A stretch of 64,000 bases of DNA from Takakia lepidozioides (Eukaryota > Streptophyta > Takakiopsida > Takakiales > Takakiaceae), in assembly GCA_030704615.1 (NCBI GenBank), contig CM060734.1, forward strand, positions 57,366,042 through 57,430,041, written 5' to 3'. The notes below the pieces were generated by a model that was not told the origin of the DNA, ran no database searches, and saw nothing but the letters and a program-made list of their open reading frames with translations. Below, one piece after another: positions 34,771 to 47,062 of this stretch (the stretch's first letter is position 1; each line of letters starts with the position of its first letter). Made by a program: the position numbers and the translations under genes.

Positions 34771-36650
34771 AAACGGAGTTTCGGGCATTTAGCACGCTGA
34801 TGAACAACCTTTTCCAGGAGTGGTTGGATTACTTTGTGATCGTGTACATCGACGACATCTTGGTGTACTCGAAAACAAAGGAGGAGCACCTGGAGCACCT
34901 GAAAAGGGTGTTCCATAAATTGTGGGAAGGGAAGCTGTATGCCAAAGCTTCAAAGTGCGAATTCGGGGTCACAAAAGTGGAGTTCCTGGGGCATGTGATT
35001 ACACAGGATGGGGTCAAAATGGATGACAGAAAGGTGAGGGCGATCTTGGACTGGGAGCCTCCGACTTCGGTCCCGGGAGTGCGATCCTTCCTAGGACTCG
35101 CCTCCTATTACCGGAAGTATGTGAGAAATTTCGCCAAGATTGCGGGGCCGCTGTCAGACCTTCTGTATAAATCTAAAGTCTGGGCATGAAACACCTTTTG
35201 TGGCCAAGCTTTTGCTGAATTGAAGCAGCGGATGGCGGAAGCTCCAGTCTTGAAAATCCCGGAGTTCGATCGTCCGTTCGAGATACACACAGATGCGTCG
35301 GACTTCGCGATTGGGGGTGTACTGATGCAAGATGGACGCCCAGTGGCTTACGAAAGTAAGAAACTGAATGAAGTGGAGCGACGGTGGCCGACGCACGAGA
35401 AAGAGATGAAGGTGGTGGTGCACTGTCTTGAGCTTTGGCGCCACTATGTTGGTTCCAACCCAGTGAAGGTGTTCACGGACAATGTCACGGTGAAGTATTT
35501 TGCCACGCAGCCCAAGTTGTCCCCAAAATAACTTAGGCGGCAAGATACTTTGGCGGTGTTCGATGTGGATATCCAGTACAAACCGGGACGAGACAACGTG
35601 GTGGCCGATGCTTTAAGTAGAAAGCAGCAGCTCTTGTTGGTGTACAAGGGCGAGACGGCGCTCCAAAGGAAGATCCGGAAGGCTTGCCGGAAGGATGAGC
35701 TGGCGAAGTCCATGATGTAGGACTTGAGGATGGGGGTTAAATCGCAGTTCCACTTGCAAAATGGACTGCTCCGGTATAAGCAAAAGCGTCTCTACGTGCC
35801 GAAGGAGGGATCAGAGATAGCCTCTTGAGAGAATGCCATGATAGCCCGCTTGCGGGCCACGGCGGAGCCAAGCGCACTGCGGCACTCTTGAAGAAAGAGT
35901 ATTTCTGGCCCAAACTGAGGGAGGAGGCAGAGGAGTATGTCAAGACATGCACCACATGCCAACAAAACCGGAGCGAGTACAAAAAGCAAGCGGGGCTGTT
36001 ACAACCCTTGCCGATTCCAGAGGGGACTTGGGAAAGCGTCTCGATGGATTTCATGACTGCTATGCCGCTGTCAAAAGGATTCGATGCAATCATGGTGGTG
36101 GGGGATAGGTTCAGTAAAATGGGCCATTTCATCCCCACCAAGGAGACGGCAACGGCGCAGGAGACAGGGCGACTTTACTTCGCCCACGTCTTAAAGCATC
36201 ATGGAGTCCCGAAGGATATTGTCTCGGACCGCGATCCAAAGTTTACGAGTAAATTTTGGAGGGCACTTTGGAAGAAGATGGGGACGAGGCTGAAGATGAG
36301 CACCGCCTTCCGACCTACGACTGCCGGCAAACAGCAAGGTGCACCCAGTATTCCATGTCTCCCTTTTGAAGCCTTACTTCAAAGATGAAGCGCGTCCGAA
36401 TCGGCATCAAGTGTTGCGTCCGCCACCTATGCTGTTGGATCATGAAAATGAACCTGAGTACGAGGTGGAGGCAATACTTAAGTCGAGGAGGTTCAAGAAC
36501 CGAGAAACGGAGTATCTCGTCAAATGAAAGGGCTATCATCATGTGGAGGCATCTTGGGTGCGTGCCTCAGAAATGGGAAACGCATCCGAGGCGGTTGCAG
36601 CTTTCGAAGGGCGACCTCAAAAGCGGAAGAAACGTTGATGGGGACATCAA
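34771..36650 (+). pseudogene. Ty3/gypsy chromovirus pol remnant (RT, RNase H, integrase, chromodomain)
   Basis: The frame opens inside reverse transcriptase just before the catalytic YIDD (VIVYIDDILVYSKTKEEHLE, ~34838). It continues with GVRSFLGLASYYRKYV, RNase H (FEIHTDASDFAIGGVL; ADALSRK), the integrase zinc finger (H...CTTCQQ, ~35950) and the integrase core (SMDFMTAMPLSKGFDAIMVV; DIVSDRDPKFTSKFW). It ends in a chromodomain (YEVEAILKSRRFKNRETEYL, then KGYHHVEASW), which marks a chromovirus. Gag, protease and the RT N-terminus are missing. Stops interrupt it at 35187-35189, 35529-35531, 35718-35720 and 36525-36527. The integrase sits in a different frame, and the region between the integrase core and the HPVFHVSLLK linker is deleted near 36335. 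Dead element. Confidence 0.92.
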
Positions 36651-36659
36651 CCTTAGAGC

Positions 36660-36672
36660 GTGGGGGAGGAAA
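36660..36672 (+). other. Polypurine tract of the chromovirus
   Basis: GTGGGGGAGGAAA directly before the presumed LTR start TGCATGC. This is where second-strand priming is expected in LTR retrotransposons. Confidence 0.55.
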
Positions 36673-38273
36673 TGCATGCTTAGCCCGGCTTAGCTAGCTT
36701 AGGAATCCGATTACAAAAACTTGTATTGTACAAAAATTTGTTATAAAGGAAATGGGTTCCAAATGTTGTGCGTCCTATTTTGTTTGGAATGGTGATGCAT
36801 GGTATGGTTGGCTAGTGTGTAGAATGCATGCTAGCTTATAAAAGTGGGAGAGGTAAATTGGGTTAATCGTGTGTTTGCGTAGTGCCGAAATCGGGTGACC
36901 CCCATCCAAGGGGCAAGGAAACTTGTGACTTCTTTGGGAGTTCACGTGCTAGTGCGCACCTGGCGCGTGCGCGTACTATAACTGCGCTACCGAGGGGGTT
37001 GCCTTGTAGTAACGCGGAAGCTACGTGCTTCCGTTCACGTACTATAATCGTGTAGCCTCGGGACGAAGTCGTAGTGCGGCTTCGGCGTGTTCCCGTACCT
37101 CAGGCCAGCATTCCAAGGCGGACCCAATTGTAGTGATTGGGGCGCACGGTTGGTTCAAGGTTATCTTCCTAGTCAAAGAGGGTTCCAAGGAACCCTTGCT
37201 CAAGGTGATGCCAAAAGCGGCATCATGAGCGATCGCAAGCAATGTTGTTGCAGTAAGGCGATTCGATCCTCGGGGAGGATCGTTCCTTGGCCTTGAAGTA
37301 GGCCAAGAAGAGTGCACTGGGAGGAGCTGGAGAGGCTCCACCCTTGGCCGGGACTTGGAGGAAGTCGGCCGAACTAGCTAGTGGAGAGTAGAGTCAAGTG
37401 TGGGGTTTGGTTCTTTGCCATGGGACGCCATGGTACGGAAACAAACTCCTTGATGTGGGACGCCACAACTTGGATGTTCGTTTCTACAAAATGGACAAGT
37501 CGATGAGGACATCGACTCCCTGTTGGTAGGGGTGTGTGTCGCGGCCCTTTGCCTTGAGGGCAGGGGGTCGGGACACATGAGGGGCTGCCCCTGTGGTGGG
37601 GGCAGCGGCAGCGATAGGTATGGGGGGGCTGAAGCACCCTTGAGTGCCCAAGGCACTCAAGGAGGCGGAGGCGCTCACTAGGTGGAGCCCCGCACACCGG
37701 GTTGCGGTGGGGATGGCTCCACAAGGGGTGGTGGTAGCTTAGCGGGACTTAGTGGGGGTGGCATAGGACTCACCATGGGGGCGGAGACCTCGTGGTGGGA
37801 GTCGTGGGGAGTCTTGGGACTCATCACGGTCCAGAGGGGCCGTGGTGAGTGGGCCAAGACTCACCGTGACTCATCACCGGGAGTCGAGGGTTTTCGTGGT
37901 GGTTCGCCATAAAATGGCATGGCTGGTTGTGAAACCCCCGCGGACAGCTACAGAAGTATATATAAGGGGAGTAGTCACCCCGAGAACGGTGGAAGCCCGT
38001 TGGTGTCCAAAAACTAGTGAGTAAGCGAGCGAGCCGGAAAGCGACCGAAGAGTGGGGAGCTGTTCCGGACTGCCATCTACCAAAGGGAATTCCACTAGGC
38101 CCAAATAGGTGGAGGGTCTTTCGGGGGAGCGAAGGGGGACCGTTATGTCCCGGTGAGCAGCCGAAGCTCCGAGTTGGCCCGGCGGCCAGGTTGGGAGTCA
38201 GGCGCGCGCATCAAAGCGATAACTATGACTTGAAGGGGAGCTTACCGAAGTGAGGTGCGCGACAATCTCGGCA
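36673..38273 (+). repeat. Presumed 3' LTR of the chromovirus, ~1.6 kb
   Basis: Begins TGCATGC after the polypurine tract and ends near CTCGGCA at ~38273, where sequence homologous to the acidic-gene 5' module resumes. That resumption gives an independent boundary. It contains a TATA box (37957-37966) and GC-rich inverted repeats (GTGGTGAGTGGG and similar, 37.7-37.9 kb). No 5' LTR is present, so the length rests on the two boundaries only. Confidence 0.55.
37957..37966 (+). promoter_or_regulatory. TATA box in the LTR
   Basis: TATATATAAG, about 300 bp before the presumed LTR end, consistent with a U3/R border. Confidence 0.5.
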
Positions 38274-38505
38274 AAACAGGCTGAAATAGCTCGAAGAAGA
38301 AGGTGCCCTCACCACATTGTCCTCTACCTTGTGTCATGACCCATTGCGGATTAGACTGACCATGAACCCAAGAAGACCTCTTGTGCGTGCTGCTTGTATC
38401 TCTAGTCAGGTAATGTGGGATTGGTTTGTAAGAACCACCACGGTGCAGCTAAGCGGGCAGAGATTAAAATATGGGTTGCTAAGACCAAGCTGATTCCCCC
38501 AAGAA
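38271..38505 (-). repeat. Diverged third copy of the acidic-gene 5' module
   Basis: AAAACAGGCTGAAATAGCTC through AACCACCACGGTGCAGCTAA and CTAAGACCAAGCTGATTCC aligns with 21416-21650 and 41681-41900 but is more diverged. It starts exactly at the LTR end, so the retroelement inserted into, or recombined at, this module. Confidence 0.7.
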
Positions 38506-39130
38506 CCTTGTGATCATCAGGAAGAATACCAAATCATGGTACAAAGGGGAGCCAAGAGCCCACATTTGCACATAATGCGCCCTTGACGCCATAAACGCTT
38601 GCAACAACAGGACATGGGCCTCGATTTGGTCTTCATCCTTCTCGCATCACTTGTTCGTCTCTCTCTCAAGCCTCCATCCCTCTCCCAACACTTTGACAAA
38701 TTCAGGCAAAGGACAAAGTTACTCTTCCACCCTTAGATCATTTTACATCCGACGATTAGAACAATCTCTATGAGCCACACAAGCCCTAAAATACATTAAA
38801 ATATTCCACGTCATGAGCCATGTTGAGCACTTATAAAAATTCCATTTTTGAATAGGGTGTGCAATAAATGCCTAGTTGTTAAGAGTCGTTCTCTAGTTCT
38901 TAAAACCACTTGTAATTGCTGTTTAAAAAAAAAAAACAATTTACGTAATTGAATTAAATCGCCGCGAATATTGTGCCGACTGCAGAGTCATTGATGCAAC
39001 TTCTATCCGCCATTAGAAATGTGAATTTATCCGTTACGACTGTGCAGTAGTAACAAATATCTCAAAGTTGTTCCCTCAGTGGTTTTGGACATGCAGTCGA
39101 TTCGGAAAAGACACGAATGCTTCTAGTGCT
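38506..39130. other. Intergenic, nothing recognised
   Basis: Unique spacer between the module and the left breakpoint of duplication B. It contains a poly-A tract near 38924. No gene seen. Confidence 0.45.
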
Positions 39131-39432
39131 ACATCTCGTTCAGCCATAGTGTTGAACACTCCCTTTGCATCCTCGATGCACCCACATTTTGCATACATGT
39201 CCACTAGGGTATTGTTCAAAATGACATTTGGTACAATTCCAGCTCTGAAGGTGTCACCATGGACCTCCTTCCCCGTTTCCAGAGCTGCCAGGGCAGTGTT
39301 TAGAATGACATTAGGTACAATTCCAGCTTTGATGATATCCCCATGCACCTCTTTGCCCTTCTTAAGGGCTGCTAGGCTTGCACAAGCATTGCAATGCACA
39401 CATGGGACAAAGTAGAACAACAAGAAACCCAC
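39131..39432 (-). pseudogene. PPR fragment, copy B
   Basis: Only the part inside the duplication is present: NACASLAALKKGKEVHGDII, FRAGIVPNVILNNTLVDMYA, KCGCIEDAKGVFNTMAERDV. Beyond the breakpoint the PPR sequence stops abruptly. Confidence 0.8.
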
Positions 39433-39454
39433 ATCATAGAGGAGAGAGAGGTTC

Positions 39455-41724
39455 TCACATTATCACGACCTTTGACAAACACAAGAATGGGTTGGTTGGT
39501 GTCAAGAGGGCGAGGTCGGATTCGGCTGCCACCAGAACAACAGGATTGGATGCAAGCATACGTTTTCTTGACAGAGGAGCTTCCTCCTCTTCTTGGCCTA
39601 CCACTTCGGGCATCAGCTCCTACTCCTTCAAAAGATTCTCTTTATGTGTGATAAGTGCATGTGCCTCATCCCAAACTTGTCTCTCTGATAAGAATGCTTT
39701 GCTTGGACATTCAGCAATTGATTCATACCTGCTCTCGGACTGGGGCCAGGCATACACACATCAGAAAGGAAGACAAAGGATATGCCACCAACTGTAACCC
39801 TTGGCCATAATACATTAAGGGCGTACTCCCTGCAGGATGCCTTTCTGGAGCTATTGTAAGGCTTTGAACCGCAATATATAAAACCAGGTCAAGAGTGTTG
39901 AATTGCTTACAACAATCCCAAAAAAAGGAACGCATGAGTAAGAGAGAGAGAGAGGGTAAACCCTGGCTGAAACAGACAAGCCAGAAAGAGCAGAGAAGAC
40001 TGCATACCTCTCTATGGGACAACTGCTGATCCATGCTTGGGTCAACATGGAGAGATGAACTCTCTGCACACATGGAGGCCATCATTTGCTGGCGACTGAG
40101 GGTTTTCCCCTGTAACAACATACCTTCTTGGAAGCTCAAAGTTTCAGCATGCATCTTATCTCCCACTGTCCTCTCAAGATGAGACTCTACCACCGTCTCC
40201 AATATCTTCCCATTTAGACTCTCTGTGTGCTCAATATATTTGTAAACTTATCTAGTTTCAAAGCCTCTGAGAGTGCTGCCCCATTTTCTGGTTGCAGTCC
40301 CCTTATTTGCTCTGGATCTATGCTTAAGGTCTGCACATGAGCCTCAACCTCCTTTCCCAGAGCTGATGAATGGTCAAAGTGTATTGCTGCAGCCATCGCC
40401 TCTTCTTTGTGGAGCATGGATACCATATCATGTATATCTGATGAATTCTCCACTGATTTTTCTTCGTATTCTGCAGATGCAACTTCCTCCATTCCTGTAG
40501 CTTTCACTTTTAGGAATGCCTCCTGCACTCTTACACACTAACCATTCATAACTTCTCCATGTTGGCCCCAGGTCTGCAATACATCCTTTTCGTTGTCTTG
40601 CTGCCAAGAAACCTTTGCTTTCTCAAAAATATCAGTCATAGTCCCCATGACTATAGGGTTGGAGTCTGCTACTGTTCCTTCTCTTGGACTGTTGAGTGAA
40701 CTTTCCTTCATCAAAGGGGCAATTTGATATGTCGATGCTACCGGGGTGCTGGGTAAAAGCTCAGACTGTATTGTGTGTATCTCAAGCTGAGGTGCCTTTG
40801 TGTCCATTTCACTCGGTGATAGTGCAGGTGTAACTCCATCTGCTCCTGCTGAGACAATCTCAGACTCTTTGAGGTTCAATAGCAAGCCCTCTCTCTCAGA
40901 TGCATTTCCCTTCTGTGATTTGGATTGTGAAGGATGTGGCTCTTCGGCAGTTGCAATATAAGCAATGTCGTCCTCCATCTTATCAAGCAAACATTGTGAA
41001 TTCCCTGCCTGTTGGAATATTGCTCGCTCCAATATGGGGAAAAGATCATGCTCTCCCTCAGCAGGTCCATCTTCCACGAACATTGTGCACTCAACCCTCA
41101 TAGCATCACCTTGATGCTCTTCAGTTTTGAAATAGAGGGATCTATCATCCATCCTCTCCACTATAGACTGTGTCTCCGAATCTAGGACCTCTGCACAAGC
41201 AGTCAGTTGGGGTCTGCCTCCTCTCTCTACCACATTTTCCTCTGTCAACATTTGTCCCCTTCAACCTCGAGCTTCTCTTGTTCAGATACTTCTTCCATAC
41301 TTACCAGCTCAATAACTAATTCAGACGTCATTCCCTGCTCATTAACAGCAGCCTCCTCTACTTTGTGAATGCCGTCTTGTTCCTTGACAGTATCTCCCTC
41401 TGGCTCCCTCAAAACAGAGTACATTTGTCTAGCAAAGTGAGCATGCTTATTACCATCTAATATCTCTTTCTTGGAAATCCTTTCCAGCTCCATGGCTGCA
41501 GACTCCCCTTCCTCATAAATTTTGGCCTTCTTAAGAACACCCACCTCAATACTTTTGGTGTTCTCTGTAAGATCTATCTGGTCCACCTTAGAAACACATG
41601 GGTTGCTCTTCACAGTTGCCTCCTCCTCCATACACTTTAAGCCACCGTCCGCAATCCCTCCCACTTCACTTGTGAGAGGGCAAAATAGGCTGAAATAGGT
41701 CAAAGAAGAAGGTGCCCTCACCAC
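39455..41724 (-). pseudogene. Unrecognised acidic multi-exon gene, copy B, interrupted
   Basis: Counterpart of 19191-21461. The frame is open from 41724 across the site where A has a stop (here AAT AAG CAT near 41447-41455). It then breaks by a one-base deletion at about 41247 (CTGTCAACATTTG against CTGTCAAACATTTG in A). The stop before CVRVQEAFLKV (40538) and the frame change near 40230 are shared with A. So each copy has one private lesion and both share older ones. Same acidic, domain-free composition; no function assigned. Confidence 0.5.
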
Positions 41725-41880
41725 ATTGTCCTTGAGCTTGTGTCATGACTTGACCGACCATCAACCCAAAAGGACCTCTTGTGTGTGTTGCTTGTGTCTG
41801 TAGTCAGGTAATGTCGGATTGGTCTGTGAGATCGAACCACCACGGTGCAGCTGAGTAGGCAGAGATTGAAACACGGCCTG

Positions 41881-42756
41881 CTAAGACCAAGCTAACTCTC
41901 CCAAGAACGGCGAGCTCGCAAGAATGTTGCGAGCTTCTCCTCGTCTCATCTCCTCCTCTTCTCCTCCTTCCTGCATCATTTGCTCAACACCTCCATCCCA
42001 CGCCCCTGCATATCCTGCGATCATCGCGTTCCATCCCTCGGCTACATGATGTGGCGCAGGAGACAAAAAAACTGCCAAGTCCCAGCCCTCCTTTGTGTTC
42101 ACGATTACCCTAATGGGCAACCTTATTAGCAATTTTTTAACTTTTTAAATCCTAATGGGCAACTTATTAGCAACTTTTTGACTTTTTAACCTTTTGCACT
42201 TTGATTCATTCTAGGTCAAAGGCTAAAATCCTGCTACCAGACTTGTCTAGAAAACCAAAACACCACGTAAACAAACATTTGATAGTGGTAGTAAAATATA
42301 TTACCATTGGGGTGGTTTGAACACTTGCTAGTAAAAACTTTCACTTTGAGTTATTGAAATTGAAATATACATTATAAATTATATTTTCATAATTACAGCT
42401 GTCAATGTTTGACTTAGGGGTGGTAGAATAAAGGACTCCGTAATGAAACTTTTGATAGTTGTAGTGAATTGTTCTATTAATATCAGCACATTTCACTACG
42501 TGGTGCTAGAAATAGTGAAAAGTGGCAAATAGTGAAATTCATAGTAAATTACCGACGGTGCTGAAAACCGTAGTGTGTTGTAGTGCCTCGTTGTGTCTAT
42601 CATTGCCCCTTCCTGCATGCTCAAGAATAGGTTTGCAAAGTCTCTATCCCACGTCCCTGCATATCCTGCGATCGTTGCGTTCCATGCTCTAGGCTTGTGG
42701 ATACTAAGAAAACATATGGTGTGGCGGGAGACAAAAAAAACCCAAAAGGAGGCCAA
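41881..42756 (-). pseudogene. PPR-like scraps and CACTA-like ends, copy B
   Basis: Two short minus-strand PPR-like pieces, WNAMIAGYAGAWDGGVEQMM (~42030-41970) and AWNATIAGYAGTWDRDFANL (~42690-42630), are separated by AT-rich sequence that is missing from copy A. CACTAC/TGTAGTG motifs follow as in copy A. Confidence 0.4.
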
Positions 42757-43299
42757 GTCCTAGCCCTCTGTTCACGGCTGGCACCCTAATGGGCAACCCT
42801 ATAAGCAACTTTTTGAAAAAATTTAACCTTTTGCTCTTTGATCATTGGTGAATGAATTTATCCAATGGATGAATACATTCGTGTATGTGCCTTCAAAATG
42901 ACACGTGTAGTGATGCAGTCGTATAATTAGAGCTCTGAAACCATATTCAGTCATGAAGTCATACGATTCTAGGAAAATTCATCCACGTGTAGTCCTCCAT
43001 ATGACGCGAGTCATATAAACCATCCCTGTCATCATGGTCAACAATGTTTGACCAATGCTCCCTACCTTTCCGGAGTCATGTAGTGATATCCATTACTACA
43101 GAGTGATAAAACTATGACTGCAACGCATTTCAGCGTTCTGTAGTTGTGTACCTAATGCCGTTTTTATGACTCCGCAAAAGCCGTAGTCCTAAAAACACTC
43201 ATCTCTTGTAGTGATTCATTTCAGTGCTGATTTCAAATAATCCCAAGAATGACTCAAAATCCTCCCATAAGTTGTACTCAGGGTATTGTTGCCTATGCA

Positions 43300-44530
43300 T
43301 TCACTCCCCATGATCAGTTTTCCGCGGAGCGGTATCCAGAACTTCAGTTTGTTTCAGCAACATCTTCATAAGCGGGGGCAATTTGAAATCACCCCCATGG
43401 CTTCACACAGCTCGTCCAAATCAAATGTGGGTTGAGGCACAGTCGCCGGATCCTTGTGATCTCCGGACGACTTTCCCCTTTCCGTATTATTTCTTTCATT
43501 AGTTGCTGTCTCTTCCCTCTCCTCCACTGCACGTTTTTCCAACTCACTTAGTCCCATTGTCTCTTCTGCTTCTCTCTCTAGCATAGATCTTGTAAATACA
43601 GGTATGAGAAGATGAGTACACGGCTACCTGTCCGAAGGGGCACTGAGCTTCGAATCCCACCCAGACACACAGTGAGATGTGTTGAAGCGATGCTTGTGCA
43701 GCAGGGACACTCCTTCCCCCAAGAAAGCCCACAGTTCCTCTTCATCCTTGAGCCAAAAAGTCACATGCACGATGTTGCGTACCACCTTTTCCTTCACCAA
43801 CAGCGTATGGGCAAGATATGCCTTGGTTGCTTCGGCCTTGTAGAGACCTATTGTTTCACGCCGAAAACACACCTCCGGAAAGATCAACACATCACTGGGA
43901 CAAAAAATGAATTCAGAGTCGGGAATACCAGTGATGAGCTCTTCCCAAGTGGGATCTCGGGTAGGGGCTGGCGGAACTCGAGGCCAAGTTAAATTAGCAA
44001 GCAGAATTGATGTACTTCATTTAACCAGTTCCCACAATAGTAGAGGGCTCGGCTTGTCAGGAGGCAAGAAGTTCTCAAGCTCTCCACCCAATTCTCGACT
44101 CACAGAGAATTGTGGTATGCCCAAGACAGCCCAACTAAGTTTCTCACCACTCTCCAACTGCTCCTTGGCACTAGCAAGGGGAATCTGTCTGGAATGAAGC
44201 TTGAGGAGAAGGCGCGCAGCGTAGGCTCCTTGAAGAGACTCGCGAATGCGCCGGCTCTGCTCCCTCTGCTCCGCTTTAGTGTATATGGGCTTGCAAGCTT
44301 CTTTGCGTGCAGTTTCCTCAAAGGTCTTGGCCCAGAACTCTGAGGGCGTGTCCAGCGGAAGCTCAGGCTGTGGAATAGGTTCTCCCTCCGGATAATCGAC
44401 AAACACCAGCTGCTCAGGCAACAGGTTGCATGCAAGCTTACAAATGTAGCGAGATTCCAACGCCTGGGTCTGTCTCAAGCGCGGGACCTCAAATTGATCA
44501 AGCTAAAACCAACCACACTCAGAACTGGAA
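43300..44530 (-). pseudogene. Unrecognised ORF set (LDQFEVPRL family), copy B
   Basis: Counterpart of 22571-23807. The middle frame is better preserved here: from 43890 to 43624 it reads VLIFPEVCFRRETIGLYKAE, then LVKEKVVRNIVHVTFWLKDE and ELWAFLGEG without the indel of copy A. The TGA at 44017-44019 is shared with A. The ATG of copy A is lost (AAGCCAAAAC on the plus strand) by a small deletion. No known domain. Confidence 0.45.
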
Positions 44531-45405
44531 GCCAAAACACAGAAGCAGACAAACTCTCTATCTTTCTCTCTGTGCATGACATACAATGCAGGATCCCCCA
44601 TACACAATCTACTGCTCTCAGGTATTTCGTACGAGCCAAATTCTCTGTTAACGATTTTTAGTTATCCCGCATCTCCACCATGATTCCGACGCTGTGGGTT
44701 TGTTCCCCTTCCTCTACCGGACTTAATCCTATCTGGGGAATGTAGTCGATAGATGGGCCTGGCAGAGAAGACGGAATCTCACGAAGAGGACGCAACAGAG
44801 TCGGACTTCCAAAACGCATTCATCCTCACACTCAAGCACACCGTTACACCAAGCGTACACTCGCGTAAGACCCAAAAGCCACCACCCCCGCTGCCACAGC
44901 AGTCGAGCTTAAATAGTATTAGGTCGTAATCTAGTCTTAGTGTCGCGTGGCATTTACATATAGGCTAGCCAGATGCCCTTCCAGCATAGCCATAGAAAGA
45001 AGTCAGATCATCCAGATCCATCCTAATCTAATCCTAAACTAGCTGTTAGAATAAGACTCTAATAAAGTCATCAGCTGTTGCCACCTCATCCTCATGCGCA
45101 AGGTGTAAGTTTATCCAAACTTCATCCCAGCTCCGTCCATCCCTAAATCATCCGGGGCGCATCCCTCCTCCATTCATCCAAGTCGAAAAGGAAGATGAGA
45201 AGGAATCCCAGCTCCACAACCCACATGCAAATCGTCTATCAAGAGTCCTACATTATAGTGCAGGATTGGAGACGATTACGTACAACCAAAAGTTTGAGAC
45301 TCTCTTGTACAACTTACTTGTGAGAGGGCATGCCAGTTATGGCACATAGGCAAAATGAACTAATGAACGTACATCCTATTTGATGTACGTTTGGAGAATT
45401 CTTCA

Positions 45406-45940
45406 TACCGTACTTACCTAGCTTATTAGGCTATAATTCAAAATCAGGTGCCTACCTAAATTTAGAACTTTTTTGGAAAATGTGCCTAAAACTTAGAAAA
45501 ACCTCCGGAGAACTGCCCAATTGCTCAAAAATTGTGGAAAATACCAAAATGACCAAATACGTGGGAAAAATGCCTAAATTATATTATTTAAAGTCCAAAT
45601 AAATGGCAAAAATGCCTACAATTTAAATTTTCATGTCCAGGTTTAGGGTTTAGGTAGTACCAAGCGTGTAGGTGTGTACAGCCTTCACTGCAGCCATTCT
45701 TTTATCACATATCAAACATTATGTGTTTTTTAAATAAAATAACCTCAACAATAGTTTTTGAGGGAGGTAAAAAACTATTGTTCATTATTATCCAGCCTGG
45801 TCGACTGAAATACATGCCTAATATTTGAAAATTACCTAGTGGAGGTGCCTAAATAATAAAAACGAATATGCCTAATAATATTCTATTTTTTTATTAATTA
45901 TTAGGCACGGAAGTGCCTAATAAACTAGGTAAGTACGGTA
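45406..45940. mobile_element. TIR element (MITE) with TGCCTA repeats, copy B
   Basis: Duplicate of 24740-25273, carried passively by the segmental duplication. It differs by single bases and one extra T near 45890. Confidence 0.65.
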
Positions 45941-46802
45941 TTCTTGGCATGAGGTGCAGATTGCCTGTTCCTGGCAAGTGGGACACTATAGTTCCTGGCT
46001 GTTGAATGTTCCATGTGGTGCAATTGGGACACTAATACACTATAGTCCTGTACCTTATTTTGGCAGCATTGATGGGCAACTTTGGCAAGGTTATGATGCT
46101 TCACGGACCCAACTTTTTGCATCCCAAGAGCTCGCAAAAAACGTGCACAATACAAATCCCTGTCAGAATATGCTAATGCTCACTTGAGCTGTGCAGGAAC
46201 ACTAGTGTACACGGTATAATCCGCTCACTTCCAGGATCCTTCCTGCTAACGTCACACTCATGTTTCATGTGAGGGTATGCCTGCAGCTTATATTAGTGAT
46301 GGGCTGCGGAGGAATACCTTTTTTATAATTATGCCGACAGAGCAGTTCCAGGATCCTTCATGAATGCTAGAAATATGTTTGCCTGTTGATCCGGAGCTCA
46401 AAATCCTTGTTCAGCTGCACTACAGTCACTACCTACACGGTGGGTTCCATGTCAACTCGAATATAATGATAAGCTGTGCAGGAACACTATTTTATAATAC
46501 TCTCACTTCCGAGATCCTTCCTGCAAGCTTACAAGTTACGCATACGTTTGCCGGTTGATCTGGAGCTGAAATCCTTGATAAATCCTATATTGTGCCTTGA
46601 AGTTCTCAAATAAAAATCAGCCGTCGGGACCATTTCTAGCGTCATCATTGTCTTTGTATCACACAATTTGTCGGTAAAAGATATACTTTTTTGGTTCGAG
46701 GCCGTTACAGTGTTTGCGGTAGTGCGCTACAGAACGCGTAAACAGAATCACCGTGTGTCCTCGCAATGGAGGCCAACGCGTTCCTGTTTCTTCGTGATTG
46801 CA

Positions 46803-46810
46803 TATATAAG
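46803..46810 (+). promoter_or_regulatory. TATA box of HMA gene B
   Basis: TATATAAG, identical in position and context to copy A. Confidence 0.6.
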
Positions 46811-47062
46811 AAAGCTTTCTCCCCTTCCTCCTTCAGCTTTGAACATCTAGGCTCATCCCAAATTCTTCCACATCGCTGCATTTGTAGCTGCACACACTTG
46901 TGCACTCGAAGTTGATCTACAAGGCATTCCAATTGTCATCAAGCGATCTCAGTTTCCTTCTCTAAAAGTTTCGAGATCCTTTTCCTTCCAATCGTGGGGG
47001 CCACTTAATCAAGACAATTCTTGTGCTTGTGAGTGTGGGGGAGTAATCTACGTACTGACGGT

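Noticed and set aside
37025-38253. Overlapping Gly/Arg-rich frames in the presumed LTR
   Set aside because: Non-coding LTR; frames result from GC-rich inverted repeats.
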